A stretch of 64,000 bases of DNA, taken from contig NZ_CP159837.1 in assembly GCF_040564635.1 (NCBI RefSeq), forward strand, positions 1,801,001-1,865,000, written 5' to 3'. Source of the stretch: Planktothricoides raciborskii GIHE-MW2 (lineage in GTDB: Bacteria; Cyanobacteriota; Cyanobacteriia; Cyanobacteriales; Laspinemataceae). Under the pieces are notes generated by a model that was given only the letters and a program-made list of their open reading frames with translations, searched no databases and had not been told where the DNA came from. Within the stretch, counting starts at the first letter, position 1. Each line of letters opens with the position of its first letter. The translations under genes were made by a program, and so were the position numbers. Shown here piece after piece: positions 24,511 through 33,886 of this stretch.

Positions 24511-26907
24511 TCATCCGACGGCGGGCTCTCGTAAAGCCGCAATAATTTGCCCCAACGCTAACCCCCCATCATTGGGGGGAACCCATTGATGCCAATAAGG
24601 ACGGAAGTTTGCCTCTGTTAATTTTTGAATCATTCTTTCCGTTAAATATTTGTTTTGAAAACAACCCCCTGTCAGGGCAATTTTCTCAATGCCCACTTGT
24701 TTGGCGATCGCCACAGTTGCCGCCACTAAAGTATTATGAAACTTCAGAGAAACTAGGGCGATCGGTTGTTGGAATCGCAGATCCGCCAAGATTTCCCGAA
24801 TCATCGGTTGCCAATCCACAATTAACGGCTGATTTGGCAAATTTGCGGGATTATTTTCAATAGCAAATGAATATTCGGCATCCCGATTAATCGGATTAAT
24901 TTCTGAATCAATCCCATCAATTTGTGATAAAATAAATTCTAACTCCATTGCCCCTTGTCCTTCAAATGTCACCGTTTGCCGTAGCCCGATTAAAGCCGCG
25001 ATCGCATCAAATAATCGACCCATACTGCTGGTCAAAGGTGCATTAAGTTGTTTTTGCAACATAGTCTTAATCACTTGCAACTCACGGGGAGAAAAATCCT
25101 GAAGCGGTAACGGATTAAACGGATTAAAACCATCATCAAAATCCGCACCAAACAACTCATAAAGCAATCCCAAAGCCACTCGGCGAGGTTCTTTCACCGC
25201 TTTTTCCCCTCCCGGTAGCCGAAAAGTTCGCCAATGGGCCACGCGCTGAAATGAGCGATCGCTGACTGCGAGAAACTCTCCGCCCCAAATAGTCCCATCC
25301 AGTCCATACCCTGTACCATCCCAGGAAATGCCTAAAACTGGCGGTTCTATTTGATTTTCCGCCATACAAGCGAGCACATGGGCATAATGATGTTGCACCG
25401 AAAACACCGGCAGCCCAAAAAATGAAGACTGCGATCGCGCATATTCGCTAGAAATATAATCCGGGTGAGCATCACAAGCAATGCCGTCCGGCTGAAAATC
25501 ATAAATGCTACCCAGGGTTTTAATTACGGTTTGAAAAGCATCAAAAGCTTGGGGCGTTTCCATATCCCCAATATGCTGACTGAGAAACACTTTATCTGCC
25601 ATCAAAATCGCGATCGCATTCTTGAAATGTCCCCCTACCGCTAATAAATTACTCCCTGATTTTTCCGCACCGTTATCTTTTCCTGATTGCCCATTTTCTG
25701 CCTGGAGAAATTTTGGTAAAAAAACTGGTAACGGGGCATAACCTCGCGCCCGACGAATCACCTGTAGGCGATCGCTCACCACCCGCACCACGGAATCATC
25801 AACCGGACGGGCAATGGGACGATTATGGACTAAAAATAAATCCGCAATATTGCCCAAACGGGCGATCGCTTCTGCTTCATCAGTGCAAATTGGTTCATCG
25901 GCTAAATTGCCACTGGTAGCTACTACCGGGTCGCCCAATTCTGCCATCAATAAATGATGCAAAGGTGTATAAGGCAACATAATGCCTAAATAGGGATTTC
26001 CCGGAGAAACTGCCGGGGCAATATGATTATTTTTGCCTGAATTTTTTAGCCTTAATAACACAATCGGCGCTTGGGGCGATCGCAACAAATCCGCCTCTAT
26101 CTCAGAAACCTCACAAACCCCTTGCACTTTGGCCAAAGAAGGATACATTAAAGCAAAAGGTTTATCCGGGCGATGCTTTTTATCCCGCAACCGTTGCACC
26201 GCTGCCTCATTGTGGGCATCCACCATTAAATGAAACCCACCTAAGCCTTTAATCGCCACAATTTTGCCCTCGCGAATTGCCGCCACCGTCGCCATTAATG
26301 CCCCATCATGGGATTGCAAAATATCACCATTTTTATCCCACAATTCTAAATGCGGCCCGCACTGGGGACAAGCATTCGGTTGAGCATGAAACCGGCGATC
26401 GCTGGGATTATGATATTCCCTTTCACAGTCAGAACATAAATCAAACTTCTTCATGGTTGTAGCGGGGCGATCGTAGGGAACCGACTCAATAATCGTATAG
26501 CGTGGCCCACAATTAGTACAGTTAGTAAAAGGATAACGATAACGCCGATTTTCGGGGTCAAAAATTTCGGCAAAACAATCTGGACAGGTCGCTAAATCCG
26601 CTAAAACAATCGCCGTTTTCGTTCCCGGAAGGCTGGGGCGAATTTCAAAATTTTCATAGCCGATAATTTCTGCCCAATTTATTTCTAAACTTTGGATAAA
26701 AGATGCCGGTGGTTTTTCCGTTTTAATCCGCTCAATAAAGGTTTCTAACAAAGCGCGATCGCCTTCCACGGAAATCATAACTCCTTCGGCAGAATTATTC
26801 ACCCAACCCACCAGGTTTAACTCCGTAGCCAGACGATAAATAAAAGGGCGAAATCCCACTCCCTGTACCGCCCCCTGAATTTTTAAACAACAGCTAATTT
26901 TGCTCAT
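24511..26907 (-). CDS. HypF, carbamoyltransferase for NiFe-hydrogenase maturation
   Basis: A 798-aa protein of full HypF length and order. It has an N-terminal acylphosphatase domain (1-90, GAVQGVGFRPF), two zinc-finger cysteine pairs (CPDC...CTNC and CSDC...CPQC, ~105-185), a YrdC-like domain (~200-385, KGLGGFHL), and a C-terminal Kae1-like domain with VQHHYAH and GGCFQNKYL. HypF makes carbamoyl-AMP and passes the carbamoyl to HypE for the CN ligands of the Fe site. It is monocistronic here, while hypA/hypB lie 20 kb away. Confidence 0.97.
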   Translation of the reverse strand: MSKISCCLKIQGAVQGVGFRPFIYRLATELNLVGWVNNSAEGVMISVEGDRALLETFIERIKTEKPPASFIQSLEINWAEIIGYENFEIRPSLPGTKTAIVLADLATCPDCFAEIFDPENRRYRYPFTNCTNCGPRYTIIESVPYDRPATTMKKFDLCSDCEREYHNPSDRRFHAQPNACPQCGPHLELWDKNGDILQSHDGALMATVAAIREGKIVAIKGLGGFHLMVDAHNEAAVQRLRDKKHRPDKPFALMYPSLAKVQGVCEVSEIEADLLRSPQAPIVLLRLKNSGKNNHIAPAVSPGNPYLGIMLPYTPLHHLLMAELGDPVVATSGNLADEPICTDEAEAIARLGNIADLFLVHNRPIARPVDDSVVRVVSDRLQVIRRARGYAPLPVFLPKFLQAENGQSGKDNGAEKSGSNLLAVGGHFKNAIAILMADKVFLSQHIGDMETPQAFDAFQTVIKTLGSIYDFQPDGIACDAHPDYISSEYARSQSSFFGLPVFSVQHHYAHVLACMAENQIEPPVLGISWDGTGYGLDGTIWGGEFLAVSDRSFQRVAHWRTFRLPGGEKAVKEPRRVALGLLYELFGADFDDGFNPFNPLPLQDFSPRELQVIKTMLQKQLNAPLTSSMGRLFDAIAALIGLRQTVTFEGQGAMELEFILSQIDGIDSEINPINRDAEYSFAIENNPANLPNQPLIVDWQPMIREILADLRFQQPIALVSLKFHNTLVAATVAIAKQVGIEKIALTGGCFQNKYLTERMIQKLTEANFRPYWHQWVPPNDGGLALGQIIAALREPAVG

Positions 26908-26986
26908 TTTTCAATTGATTTTAATTATCAATAAATCATCAATAAATTACAAATAACGTAGGGTGGGCAATGCCCACCACTTCTAA

Positions 26987-27520
26987 CTAATTCAGATACA
27001 TTCCCGCATAAGGTCTAAGCAATCGATGTAAATCTAAAACTGGGGGAATGATTTCTGTTTGAGTAATCATGTCATGGACTTGACCCCGATGATGGGTCTG
27101 ATAATGAAAAAAATGTTCCAACAATAAGATAGCAGAATATTCTTGGAATTTGCCGTCGCGATCGTAATACTTAATCGTTTCTTGCAGAAACTCCTCCGCC
27201 ATATTTTGGGTGAAACTTTCAATATGGCCATCTTCAACAATTCTCGCTTTTTCCAGTTCCGAGAATGTTTCATATAAAATGGCGTTAAGGTCATAATTTT
27301 TAACCGTATTACTGGCAAATCTGGCTAACCAGAGGCGATCGCAAACCAGAATATGATTCAGGGTAGCGTAAATACTGCCAAAAAATGATGGCCGAAATCG
27401 AGTCAGTTCAGCGCGAGAAAGCTGGGAACAAGCCTGATAAATTCTCAAATTAGCCAAAGTATTATATCGAGCCAGCATTTGGAAATGCTTAATTAAGGTT
27501 ATACACTGATTAGTTTGCAT
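26987..27520 (-). CDS. DinB/YfiT-family putative metalloenzyme
   Basis: A 177-aa four-helix-bundle protein. Metal-ligand histidines are visible in TLNHILVCDRLWLARF and in FHYQTHHRGQVHDM, the standard DinB pattern. Members of this superfamily include thiol-dependent S-transferases; the substrate here is unknown. It stands upstream of hypF on the same strand, separated by ~80 bp with a GTGGGCAATGCCCACC palindrome, so it probably does not belong to one regulated unit. Confidence 0.88.
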   Translation of the reverse strand: MQTNQCITLIKHFQMLARYNTLANLRIYQACSQLSRAELTRFRPSFFGSIYATLNHILVCDRLWLARFASNTVKNYDLNAILYETFSELEKARIVEDGHIESFTQNMAEEFLQETIKYYDRDGKFQEYSAILLLEHFFHYQTHHRGQVHDMITQTEIIPPVLDLHRLLRPYAGMYLN

Positions 27521-27553
27521 AAAATCAAGGGATCAAGCTAAAGCATTTTTTCA

Positions 27554-28435
27554 CTAAGTGGCTAGACCTAACTTTTGGTGCAAAGCTTGGCGCATTACTT
27601 CCACAGGAACGGGTTGCTCGATCCAAATTTTTAATGCTGCGGCTCCTTGCTGAACCAGCATTTCACTACCATCAATCGCGATCGCCCCTACTGCTTTCGC
27701 CTGTTGCAAAAATTGCGTCGGACTAGGAGTATAAATTAAATCATAAACAATAGTCTGAGAATTCAAACAAGTAAAATCCGCGTCACTAAGAGGCGATCGC
27801 TCCACCTGGGGATACATCCCAATGGGAGTTGTATTCACCAATAAACCCGTTTCTGGTAATACCATCGATAATTCCTCCCAAGGATGAACGGTCAGGGGCA
27901 CAGAAATCGGCGTATTTAACCAACTTTCTGCAAAAGCCGCTAACTTATCCCGGTTGCGACCGACCATAAGAATTTCCGTACAGCCCAACTCTCGACAACC
28001 CGCCACCACCGCACGGGCAGCCCCACCAGCGCCTAAAATCACCACTTTGGTATGCTTCCAGTCGCGGTTCAGGGATTGGTTCAGCGATCGCAAAGGAGCG
28101 AGAAACCCTGCCACATCAGTATTTGTACCCACCCAACCCCGTTCGGTCCAGTAAACCGTATTCACCGCCCCCACGGACTGAGCCAACGGGGACACCTCTG
28201 ATAGTAGCGGGATAATCGCTTGTTTGTGGGGAATCGTCAGATTAAAACCTTTCACCCCAATAGCCGCCAAACCTGCCACTGCGGTGGCTAATTTTGCCGG
28301 TTTGACCGGGAAAGGCAAATAAACATAATCGATGCCTAAGTGGGCGATCGCTGCATTGTGCATAGCCGGAGACAGAGAATGTTCTACCGGATCGCCCATC
28401 ACTCCGAGTAACTTTGTTGTGCCTTGAATTTGCAT
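27554..28435 (-). CDS. aroE: Shikimate dehydrogenase
   Basis: A 293-aa enzyme with shikimate-binding S20/S22 (EHSLSP), catalytic K71 in NLTIPHK and D107 in NTDVAGF. The NADP-binding GAGGAARAV (~135-143) and the adjacent GRNRDKL confirm the fold. It converts 3-dehydroshikimate to shikimate in aromatic amino-acid synthesis. A 33-bp gap separates it from the downstream DinB gene, so co-transcription is possible. Confidence 0.97.
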   Translation of the reverse strand: MQIQGTTKLLGVMGDPVEHSLSPAMHNAAIAHLGIDYVYLPFPVKPAKLATAVAGLAAIGVKGFNLTIPHKQAIIPLLSEVSPLAQSVGAVNTVYWTERGWVGTNTDVAGFLAPLRSLNQSLNRDWKHTKVVILGAGGAARAVVAGCRELGCTEILMVGRNRDKLAAFAESWLNTPISVPLTVHPWEELSMVLPETGLLVNTTPIGMYPQVERSPLSDADFTCLNSQTIVYDLIYTPSPTQFLQQAKAVGAIAIDGSEMLVQQGAAALKIWIEQPVPVEVMRQALHQKLGLAT

Positions 28436-28439
28436 TTTT

Positions 28440-28995
28440 ACTGATTTATAGCTCTATTTCTAGAATACGATTTGAGTAAACCTCTGCTCAAAAATTATTT
28501 TTTCTCATGCTTACCTATACATAAATCGTCCGTGCTATGCCACAATCGGTAAAAAGGGACACCAACCCAGTTCACCCTCGGTGGTCGAGATTCTGGAGAT
28601 GACTTACAGCGGTTTTCAGATTACTGAACCACGCTAGGGCGAAGCCCAAGCGGTATTTAATTTAATATTTTCAGCATTTGTAGGGGCGAATGGCCATTCG
28701 CCCCTACAAATGCCGGAATGCTTCGCCCCTACAAATGCTTTGTGGTTTACTCGCGGAGAAAATTGCTGTAAATCAGAATCTCTCTCCTAATCTGGGGTTG
28801 GAGCGATCGCTGACTCAGGATATCAGGGTAATCATCAGTTTCAGCGCAACCATCAAATTTCCCGTCTCTCTGGTGCATCTTAACTTTATTTTTACCTATA
28901 GAGTCATTTTCTCAACCTCTACCAAGGAAACTCAAGGTTTTTTGAGTTGATTAGATCCTCAATTCCCGGTTATTTTATTTCACCAGATTGCTGCC
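28440..28995. other. Intergenic repeat region before the cyclase gene
   Basis: It contains GCGGTTTTCAGATTACTG, then a GTAGGGGCGAATGGCCATTC-type palindrome (~28680-28708) and a block TTTGTGGTTTACTCGCGGAG (28738-28775). That block recurs at 49257-49290 with the neighbouring GGAATGCTTCGCCCCTAC. No gene is supported. The last ~130 bp are AT-rich and probably carry the promoter of the cyclase gene. Confidence 0.6.
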
Positions 28996-30075
28996 ATGAA
29001 AAGACTCACATATATTAGTCGATTTTCTCTTAACTTAACTGCCGCCGATATTGAAAAAATCGGTAAAATTTCTCAGCAGAATAATCAAGCCAGAAATATT
29101 ACTGGAGTTTTACTGTGCTTAGACGGAATGTTTTTCCAAATTCTCGAAGGAGAAGCCGAAGACATCGATCAAATTTACCAAAGAATCTTGGACGATCCTA
29201 GGCACACCGATATTCTTTGCTTAAAATCAGAACTCAATGTCACCGAACGACTATTTCCTGAATGGTCAATGCAAATCATTGATTTAGAGCATAATACCGA
29301 TCTAATTATTCAACCAATTAAAACCTTATTAGAAACTATTACCGAATCACACGGGATTTTAGAAAAGTACACTCAAAACACTATTTTTAAACTAATTCAA
29401 CAAGGGATAAATCCTTTAGAATTGCGTCCTAAAAAAATAGAAAAAATCATTATGTTTAGTGATATTGTTTCTTTTTCGGCTTTTGCGGATAAACTGCCTG
29501 TAGAGCACGTTGTTTACTTGGTAGATCATTATTTAACTTCTTGTGCTAAAATTATTAGTGAAGCCGGGGGGGAAGTTACCAAATTTATTGGCGATTGTGT
29601 TATGGCTTATTTTGATGCCGACCAAGCAGATGCGGCGATTCAAGCGGGTTTAGATATTTTGCTAGATGTCGCCATGTTGCGAAATTATGCCCAAGAAGAT
29701 AGTGTTTTAAAAGTATTATATACGGGGATTGGTATAACTAAAGGAATGGTGATTGAAGGGAATTTAGGCTCATCTTTTAAAAAAGACTATACAGTGATTG
29801 GGGATGTAGTTAATGCCGCATCTAGATTAGAAGCATTAACCAGAAATTTACCGCGATCGCTGGTTTTTTCTGAAGCCGTAAAAAATAGTACCCAAAAACA
29901 CTGGGATTTTATCAATTTAGGCTGTTATAAGCTCAAAGGAAAAAACCAGCCAATCCAAGTTTACTCCATCGATCAAGAGATTACCATAAAATGCAGCAAT
30001 GGGACTCAAGTAGCGCGGGAAATTACCGAATATTTAGACATAATTATGAATTTTCAACAACCGGGTTTTTTATAG
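28996..30075 (+). CDS. BLUF-domain photoactivated adenylate cyclase (OaPAC-like)
   Basis: A 359-aa protein. BLUF domain residues 1-95 carry the flavin-site residues Y6 (LTYIS), Q48 (FFQIL), W90 and M92 (EWSMQ) at the same positions as in OaPAC. A linker helix (~105-140) leads to a class III cyclase domain (~145-345) with metal ligand D156 (FSDIVSF), K197 and D200 (TKFIGDC), and NAASR near 273-277. Blue light should trigger cAMP synthesis in a homodimer. Length and layout match OaPAC (366 aa). The last residues QQPGFL are encoded by a decayed R1 end. It is convergent with a photolyase-like gene. Confidence 0.95.
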   Translation: MKRLTYISRFSLNLTAADIEKIGKISQQNNQARNITGVLLCLDGMFFQILEGEAEDIDQIYQRILDDPRHTDILCLKSELNVTERLFPEWSMQIIDLEHNTDLIIQPIKTLLETITESHGILEKYTQNTIFKLIQQGINPLELRPKKIEKIIMFSDIVSFSAFADKLPVEHVVYLVDHYLTSCAKIISEAGGEVTKFIGDCVMAYFDADQADAAIQAGLDILLDVAMLRNYAQEDSVLKVLYTGIGITKGMVIEGNLGSSFKKDYTVIGDVVNAASRLEALTRNLPRSLVFSEAVKNSTQKHWDFINLGCYKLKGKNQPIQVYSIDQEITIKCSNGTQVAREITEYLDIIMNFQQPGFL

Positions 30076-30118
30076 TTTTGACAAACAAATGGTGAGATTA
30101 AATAAAAACCCGGTTTCT
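30057..30118. terminator. Bidirectional hairpin from a decayed R1 copy
   Basis: AACCGGGTTTTT (30059 on) and AAAAACCCGGTT (to ~30117) form a 12-bp inverted repeat between two convergent genes. T-runs lie on both strands, so it can stop transcription from either side. It contains the stop codon of the cyclase gene. Sequence ends identify it as an R1 derivative. Confidence 0.6.
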
Positions 30119-30124
30119 AAATCG

Positions 30125-31678
30125 CTAAATCTCTTGACTAGAATGCCAGTCTTGGGCTTTTTGGTGAATTGCTTGCCATTCTTCCGGGGAAATGCGATCG
30201 CAATTTTTTAAAATAAAACTCATCCGCCCTTGAGACTTCAGCTTTTCCCGGTGCCGAGACAAAAAATCCCAATAAAAGAAATTAAACGGACAAGCATTTT
30301 CCCCGGTGCGCTTTTTATAATCATAAACACAATCGCGACAATAATCACTCATTTTATGAATATAATTCGCCGAAGCTGCATAAGGCTTAGAAGCCAAAAC
30401 ACCGCCATCCGCAAACAAACCCATCCCGATAACATTTGGTTGCATCACCCAATCATAGCTATCAATAAATGCAGAGTGAAACCAACTTTCTACCGCTTGG
30501 GGCAACAGTCCAGAAATTAAAGCGAAATTACTCAAAATCATTAATCGTTGAATATGGTGAGCATAGCCAGTTTCTTCCACTTGAGACAGCACTTGATGCA
30601 GACAATTTAGATTAGTTTTTTTGGCATCCCAGAAAAAATCTGGCAGCGGGCGATCGTGCTGAAACCAGTTATTTTCCCCATAGTCATCAGCCATAAAATA
30701 ATACACCCCGCGCATATATTCTCGCCACCCCATAATTTGCCGGATAAACCCTTCCACACTATTTAAAGGAAGCGAAAAATCAGCATAAGCTTTTTCAGCG
30801 GATTGAATCACTTCTAAAGGATGCAGTAATCCTAAATTTAAATAAGGGGAAAGTAAAGAATGCCAGAGAGTTGCTTCTCCTGTCACCATCGCATCTTGAT
30901 AATGGCCAAAATTCCCCAAGCAATGCTGAATAAAATAGTCTAACACTTGTAGCCCTTGTGAACGAGTCACCCCCCAAGAAAAAGAGGCAATTTTTCCATA
31001 AAGTTGGCTTTCGGGTAAGCTATTCACTTGTTGTATAACTGCTTGAGTTATGGCATCCGGGGGAAACTCCAAAATTGGCGGTGTTTTGAGTTGACCATCC
31101 TTCCCAGAAAAAAGTTTTGAACTCGCCAGAGGTTTACGATTTTCTTGGTCAAAATTCCATTGACCGCCCACAGGTTTATCATCCGCCATTAAAATATTAA
31201 ACCGTTTTCGGCTTTGACGATAAAAATCTTCCATTAATAGCCGTTTTCTGGATTTAGCCCATTCCTGAAATTCTGCTACCGTCCACAGGAAATGGTTATT
31301 TTCCACTAAGGTAATTTGGCAAGGCAAGTTTAACCCCTGAATTAGTTGAGTAAAAGGACGGTCATTTGGGGTCATCACCCGCAATTCTGTAATGCGGTTT
31401 TGCTGCACCCATTCCCTCAGTGGAGTTTCAAAGTTTGGGGCATTGTTATAGTAAGTAATTGGTATGCCGCGATCGCGCAACTCAGCGGCAAAATGTCGCA
31501 TTGCCGACCAAACCAGCACCAATTTTTGCCGGTGATAACGCCGCCCCATCATAGCAGCTTGAACGAGCACATAATCTAATGACTCGATGAATATCGTGGG
31601 AGTCTCTGGGGAAACTGCGGTAAGTGCAGTTTGAGTCTGATACAGTTGATCGCCTAAGATCCAAATGCCGATAGTCAT
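30125..31678 (-). CDS. FeS-type cryptochrome/photolyase (PhrB/CryPro group)
   Basis: A 517-aa protein starting TIGIWILGDQL, with the N-terminal photolyase-related Rossmann domain and a C-terminal FAD-binding domain (GWREYMRGVYYFMADDY, NFALISGLLPQAVESWFHSAFIDSYDWVMQPNVIGM). The cysteines CRDC and CPF, spaced Cx2Cx12C near residue 455-470, plus an upstream Cys in NLNCLHQ, fit the 4Fe-4S ligands of bacterial (6-4) photolyases. Probably repairs (6-4) photoproducts with blue light or acts as a photoreceptor. Convergent with the BLUF cyclase. Confidence 0.92.
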   Translation of the reverse strand: MTIGIWILGDQLYQTQTALTAVSPETPTIFIESLDYVLVQAAMMGRRYHRQKLVLVWSAMRHFAAELRDRGIPITYYNNAPNFETPLREWVQQNRITELRVMTPNDRPFTQLIQGLNLPCQITLVENNHFLWTVAEFQEWAKSRKRLLMEDFYRQSRKRFNILMADDKPVGGQWNFDQENRKPLASSKLFSGKDGQLKTPPILEFPPDAITQAVIQQVNSLPESQLYGKIASFSWGVTRSQGLQVLDYFIQHCLGNFGHYQDAMVTGEATLWHSLLSPYLNLGLLHPLEVIQSAEKAYADFSLPLNSVEGFIRQIMGWREYMRGVYYFMADDYGENNWFQHDRPLPDFFWDAKKTNLNCLHQVLSQVEETGYAHHIQRLMILSNFALISGLLPQAVESWFHSAFIDSYDWVMQPNVIGMGLFADGGVLASKPYAASANYIHKMSDYCRDCVYDYKKRTGENACPFNFFYWDFLSRHREKLKSQGRMSFILKNCDRISPEEWQAIHQKAQDWHSSQEI

Positions 31679-31742
31679 TTGTTACTACTTCTCCTTTTGT
31701 GTTACTTGTTAGTTATTCGTAACTAAAATCTGGTTCTTCATA

Positions 31743-32043
31743 AGTAGGTGAAGATAATTAATTGCACTTTTCGTTCCCCGACGTAAATCCTTGGATTCCC
31801 GCATATAGGGAGGAGAGAGGTTCGTAGGAGAGAGGAGAGAGAAAAGAGAAGAGAGATTCGTAGGAGAGAGAATATCTTTCCTATGCATCGTCTTTCCTAT
31901 GCATCCTCTTTCCTATGCATCGTCTTTCCTATGCATCGTCTTTCCTATGCATCCTTTTTCCTATGCATCCTCTTTCCTATGCATCCTCTTTCCTATGCAT
32001 CCTCTAATGGGGTCTATGTTGAATTTATTTAAGCACATCTACT
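31743..32043. mobile_element. 301-bp MITE, relative of the 16.5-kb element
   Basis: Ends AGTAGGTGAAGATAATTAAT and ...ATCTACT are flanked by TA on both sides (31741-31742, 32044-32045). The first ~60 bp match the element at 16502 (ATAATTAATTGCACTTTTC, TTGGATTCCCGC). The interior differs: a purine-rich GAGAGAGG stretch and a 16-bp microsatellite replace the shorter element's interior. Confidence 0.75.
31876..32005. repeat. 16-bp tandem repeat, eight units, inside the MITE
   Basis: Eight head-to-tail copies of CTTTCCTATGCATCCT, with C/G variation at the second-last base and one TTTTT variant. ATGCAT recurs every 16 bp. It is absent from the MITE at 16.5 kb, so it expanded after that copy diverged. 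Confidence 0.9.
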
Positions 32044-32254
32044 TATAGCGAGAGACAAATTAGATATTCCGTACAATTACTCATTAATTAAGCAGTCACT
32101 CATTTATTCATAAATTTGTGTGACAAATTATTGACGCATTTTTCAGAGTTTTTGTATATTTAGCTACAGACAAATATTTAATTAAAAGTTGCATCTCCCT
32201 AAAATCATTGAAAAATTTTCAGCATAATTACTTATTCATTTACAGGAGAGTTGT

Positions 32255-32509
32255 ATGAAATTCACCACTGAGCAGCAGCAAACAAAAAACTATCCCAAAG
32301 CCTCGTCAGTCATTCCATCCCCAGAAACAACTCACGACAAGCTGCTATTTTGCTCTGGTGATTGGGTAAGCTTGATTAAACCCCTGACCGCCCTAAGTTT
32401 TGAAGAAGCCATCCTGCTGTGTGAAGAAAGTCTGGATAAATGGGTGGTTTGGGTGCCAGGTTTGGGGGAAACACGGTTAAATACCAGTGAGTTTGTCAGA
32501 CAAGCCTAA
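32255..32509 (+). CDS. Small protein of unknown function
   Basis: An 84-aa soluble protein with a good AGGAGAG ribosome site eight bases before the ATG. The N-terminus is polar (Gln/Pro/Ser-rich). The C-terminal half, LLFCSGDWVSLIKPLTALSFEEAILLCEESLDKWVVWVPGLGETRLNTSEFV, looks compact and folded. No family is recognised. It is followed within ~175 bp by a triplicated structured repeat whose first hairpin can terminate its transcript. Confidence 0.65.
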   Translation: MKFTTEQQQTKNYPKASSVIPSPETTHDKLLFCSGDWVSLIKPLTALSFEEAILLCEESLDKWVVWVPGLGETRLNTSEFVRQA

Positions 32510-32566
32510 GTGGGTAATGGTAATGGTGCGATCGCCTCATCTCCTCGGCTTAGTCAACAACAATAT

Positions 32567-33110
32567 CCGCTTTTTGGCATAGAAGAATTACGCCATCAGA
32601 CGGATGTTTTTCCTGGCTCTACAGCAGAAAATGAATGTACTGAATCGAAAAATTCATTCAACTTCTATGGTATAAGCCATCGCCCGGTCAATTGATCGGG
32701 TTTTTTGTTTGTGGCCTTCAAGAATATACGCCAAATGGCGTAGAAGAATTACGCCATTTGGCTGATGCTTTTCCCCGCTCTAGGGTAGAAAATGAATGTA
32801 CTGAATAGAAAAATTCATTCAACTTCCATGGTATAAGCCCTCGCCCGGTCAATTGATCGGGTTTTTTGTTTGTGGCCTTCAAGAATATACGCCAAATGGC
32901 GTAGAAGAATTACGCCATTTGGCTGATGCTTTTCCCCGCTCTAGAGTAGAAAATGAATCCATTGAATCGAAAAATTCATTGAATTTCCCTGGTATAAGCC
33001 ATCGCCAGGTCAGTTGATCGGGTTTTTTGTTTTGGGTTGGTTTTGGGTTTTCAGAATATACGCTATATCAGCCTGATGGCGTAGACGAATTACGCCACCG
33101 GGCTGATGTC
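32567..33110 (+). repeat. 161-bp structured repeat, three tandem units with terminator hairpins
   Basis: Each unit has a long hairpin (in units 2 and 3 a 13-bp perfect stem, GCCAAATGGCGTA with TACGCCATTTGGC), a GAATG...CATTC stem, GGTATAAGCC, and a terminator-like CCCGGTCAATTGATCGGG followed by TTTTTT. T-runs start at 32701, 32862 and 33023, an exact 161-bp period. The third terminator stem has a mismatch. A fourth, partial hairpin (GATGGCGTAGACGAATTACG) closes the array. Structure is kept by compensating changes in the hairpin loops and flanks, suggesting an RNA rather than DNA role. Confidence 0.75.
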
Positions 33111-33214
33111 TGACTGAGAAGATTGCTAGATTTAATTCCTTATCTAAGTATAAGCAAGATAAAGCAAGATAAAAATAGACGTAGCAAAACTAGGCCAGCG
33201 ACCACGGCAACAAA

Positions 33215-33886
33215 TTAAGCCCTATTGGTCAGAGAATCCAGCATTGCCCAGAGTTGGGAGTCGGTGAAATCCGCAACTACCATCGTCGCCCCTTCGTTTT
33301 TCAGGGTATTTGGTTCGTGAGTGGAGGCAATGCCAATTGTTTGAATTCCAGCGGCGACTGCCGAACGGATTCCGGTGAGAGAATCTTCAAAGACGATCGC
33401 TTCTTTTGGGGATAAGCCCAGTTTTTCCAATGCCATCAGGTAAGGATCGGGATGAGGTTTGGGTGCTGGGGCTTCTTCCCCCAGTATTATGGGAGAAAAT
33501 GTTTCGGTCAGGTTTAACAGATTGAGCATAAAGTCCACATTGTCGCGAGGGGCATTGGTGACGAGCGATCGCCCTAATCCCTGAGTTTTTGTCCATTGCA
33601 ACAGTTCCAAAAGTCCGGCTAAGGGTTTGATTTGTGTGGCTAACTGCCGAAATAGGGATTCTTTTTGTTTAGCTAATTGTTCTCCCGCTTCTGGGGATAA
33701 TTCCGGGAATATCTGCTCGACAATGTGCTGATTTTTTTTGCCACTGATATGCTGCCGATAAAAAATTTCATCCACGGTGATGTGATAATCATGCAGCATT
33801 TGTTGCCAAGCTTGCATATGAAAACGGTCAGTGTTGGCGATCGTGCCATCTAAATCAAATAGTAAACAAAAGCGTTTAAAACCCAT
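33215..33886 (-). CDS. HAD-superfamily phosphatase/phosphomutase (beta-PGM-like)
   Basis: A 223-aa protein from the ATG at 33886; an in-frame start 35 codons upstream gives an extension without family character. HAD motif I is FDLDGTIANTD, motif II SLVTNAP, motif III KPHPDPYLMALEKLG and motif IV FEDSLTGIRSA. The cap insert after motif I marks subclass I, as in beta-phosphoglucomutase and phosphoglycolate phosphatase. Substrate cannot be decided. It stands alone at the edge of the integrative element. Confidence 0.9.
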   Translation of the reverse strand: MGFKRFCLLFDLDGTIANTDRFHMQAWQQMLHDYHITVDEIFYRQHISGKKNQHIVEQIFPELSPEAGEQLAKQKESLFRQLATQIKPLAGLLELLQWTKTQGLGRSLVTNAPRDNVDFMLNLLNLTETFSPIILGEEAPAPKPHPDPYLMALEKLGLSPKEAIVFEDSLTGIRSAVAAGIQTIGIASTHEPNTLKNEGATMVVADFTDSQLWAMLDSLTNRA

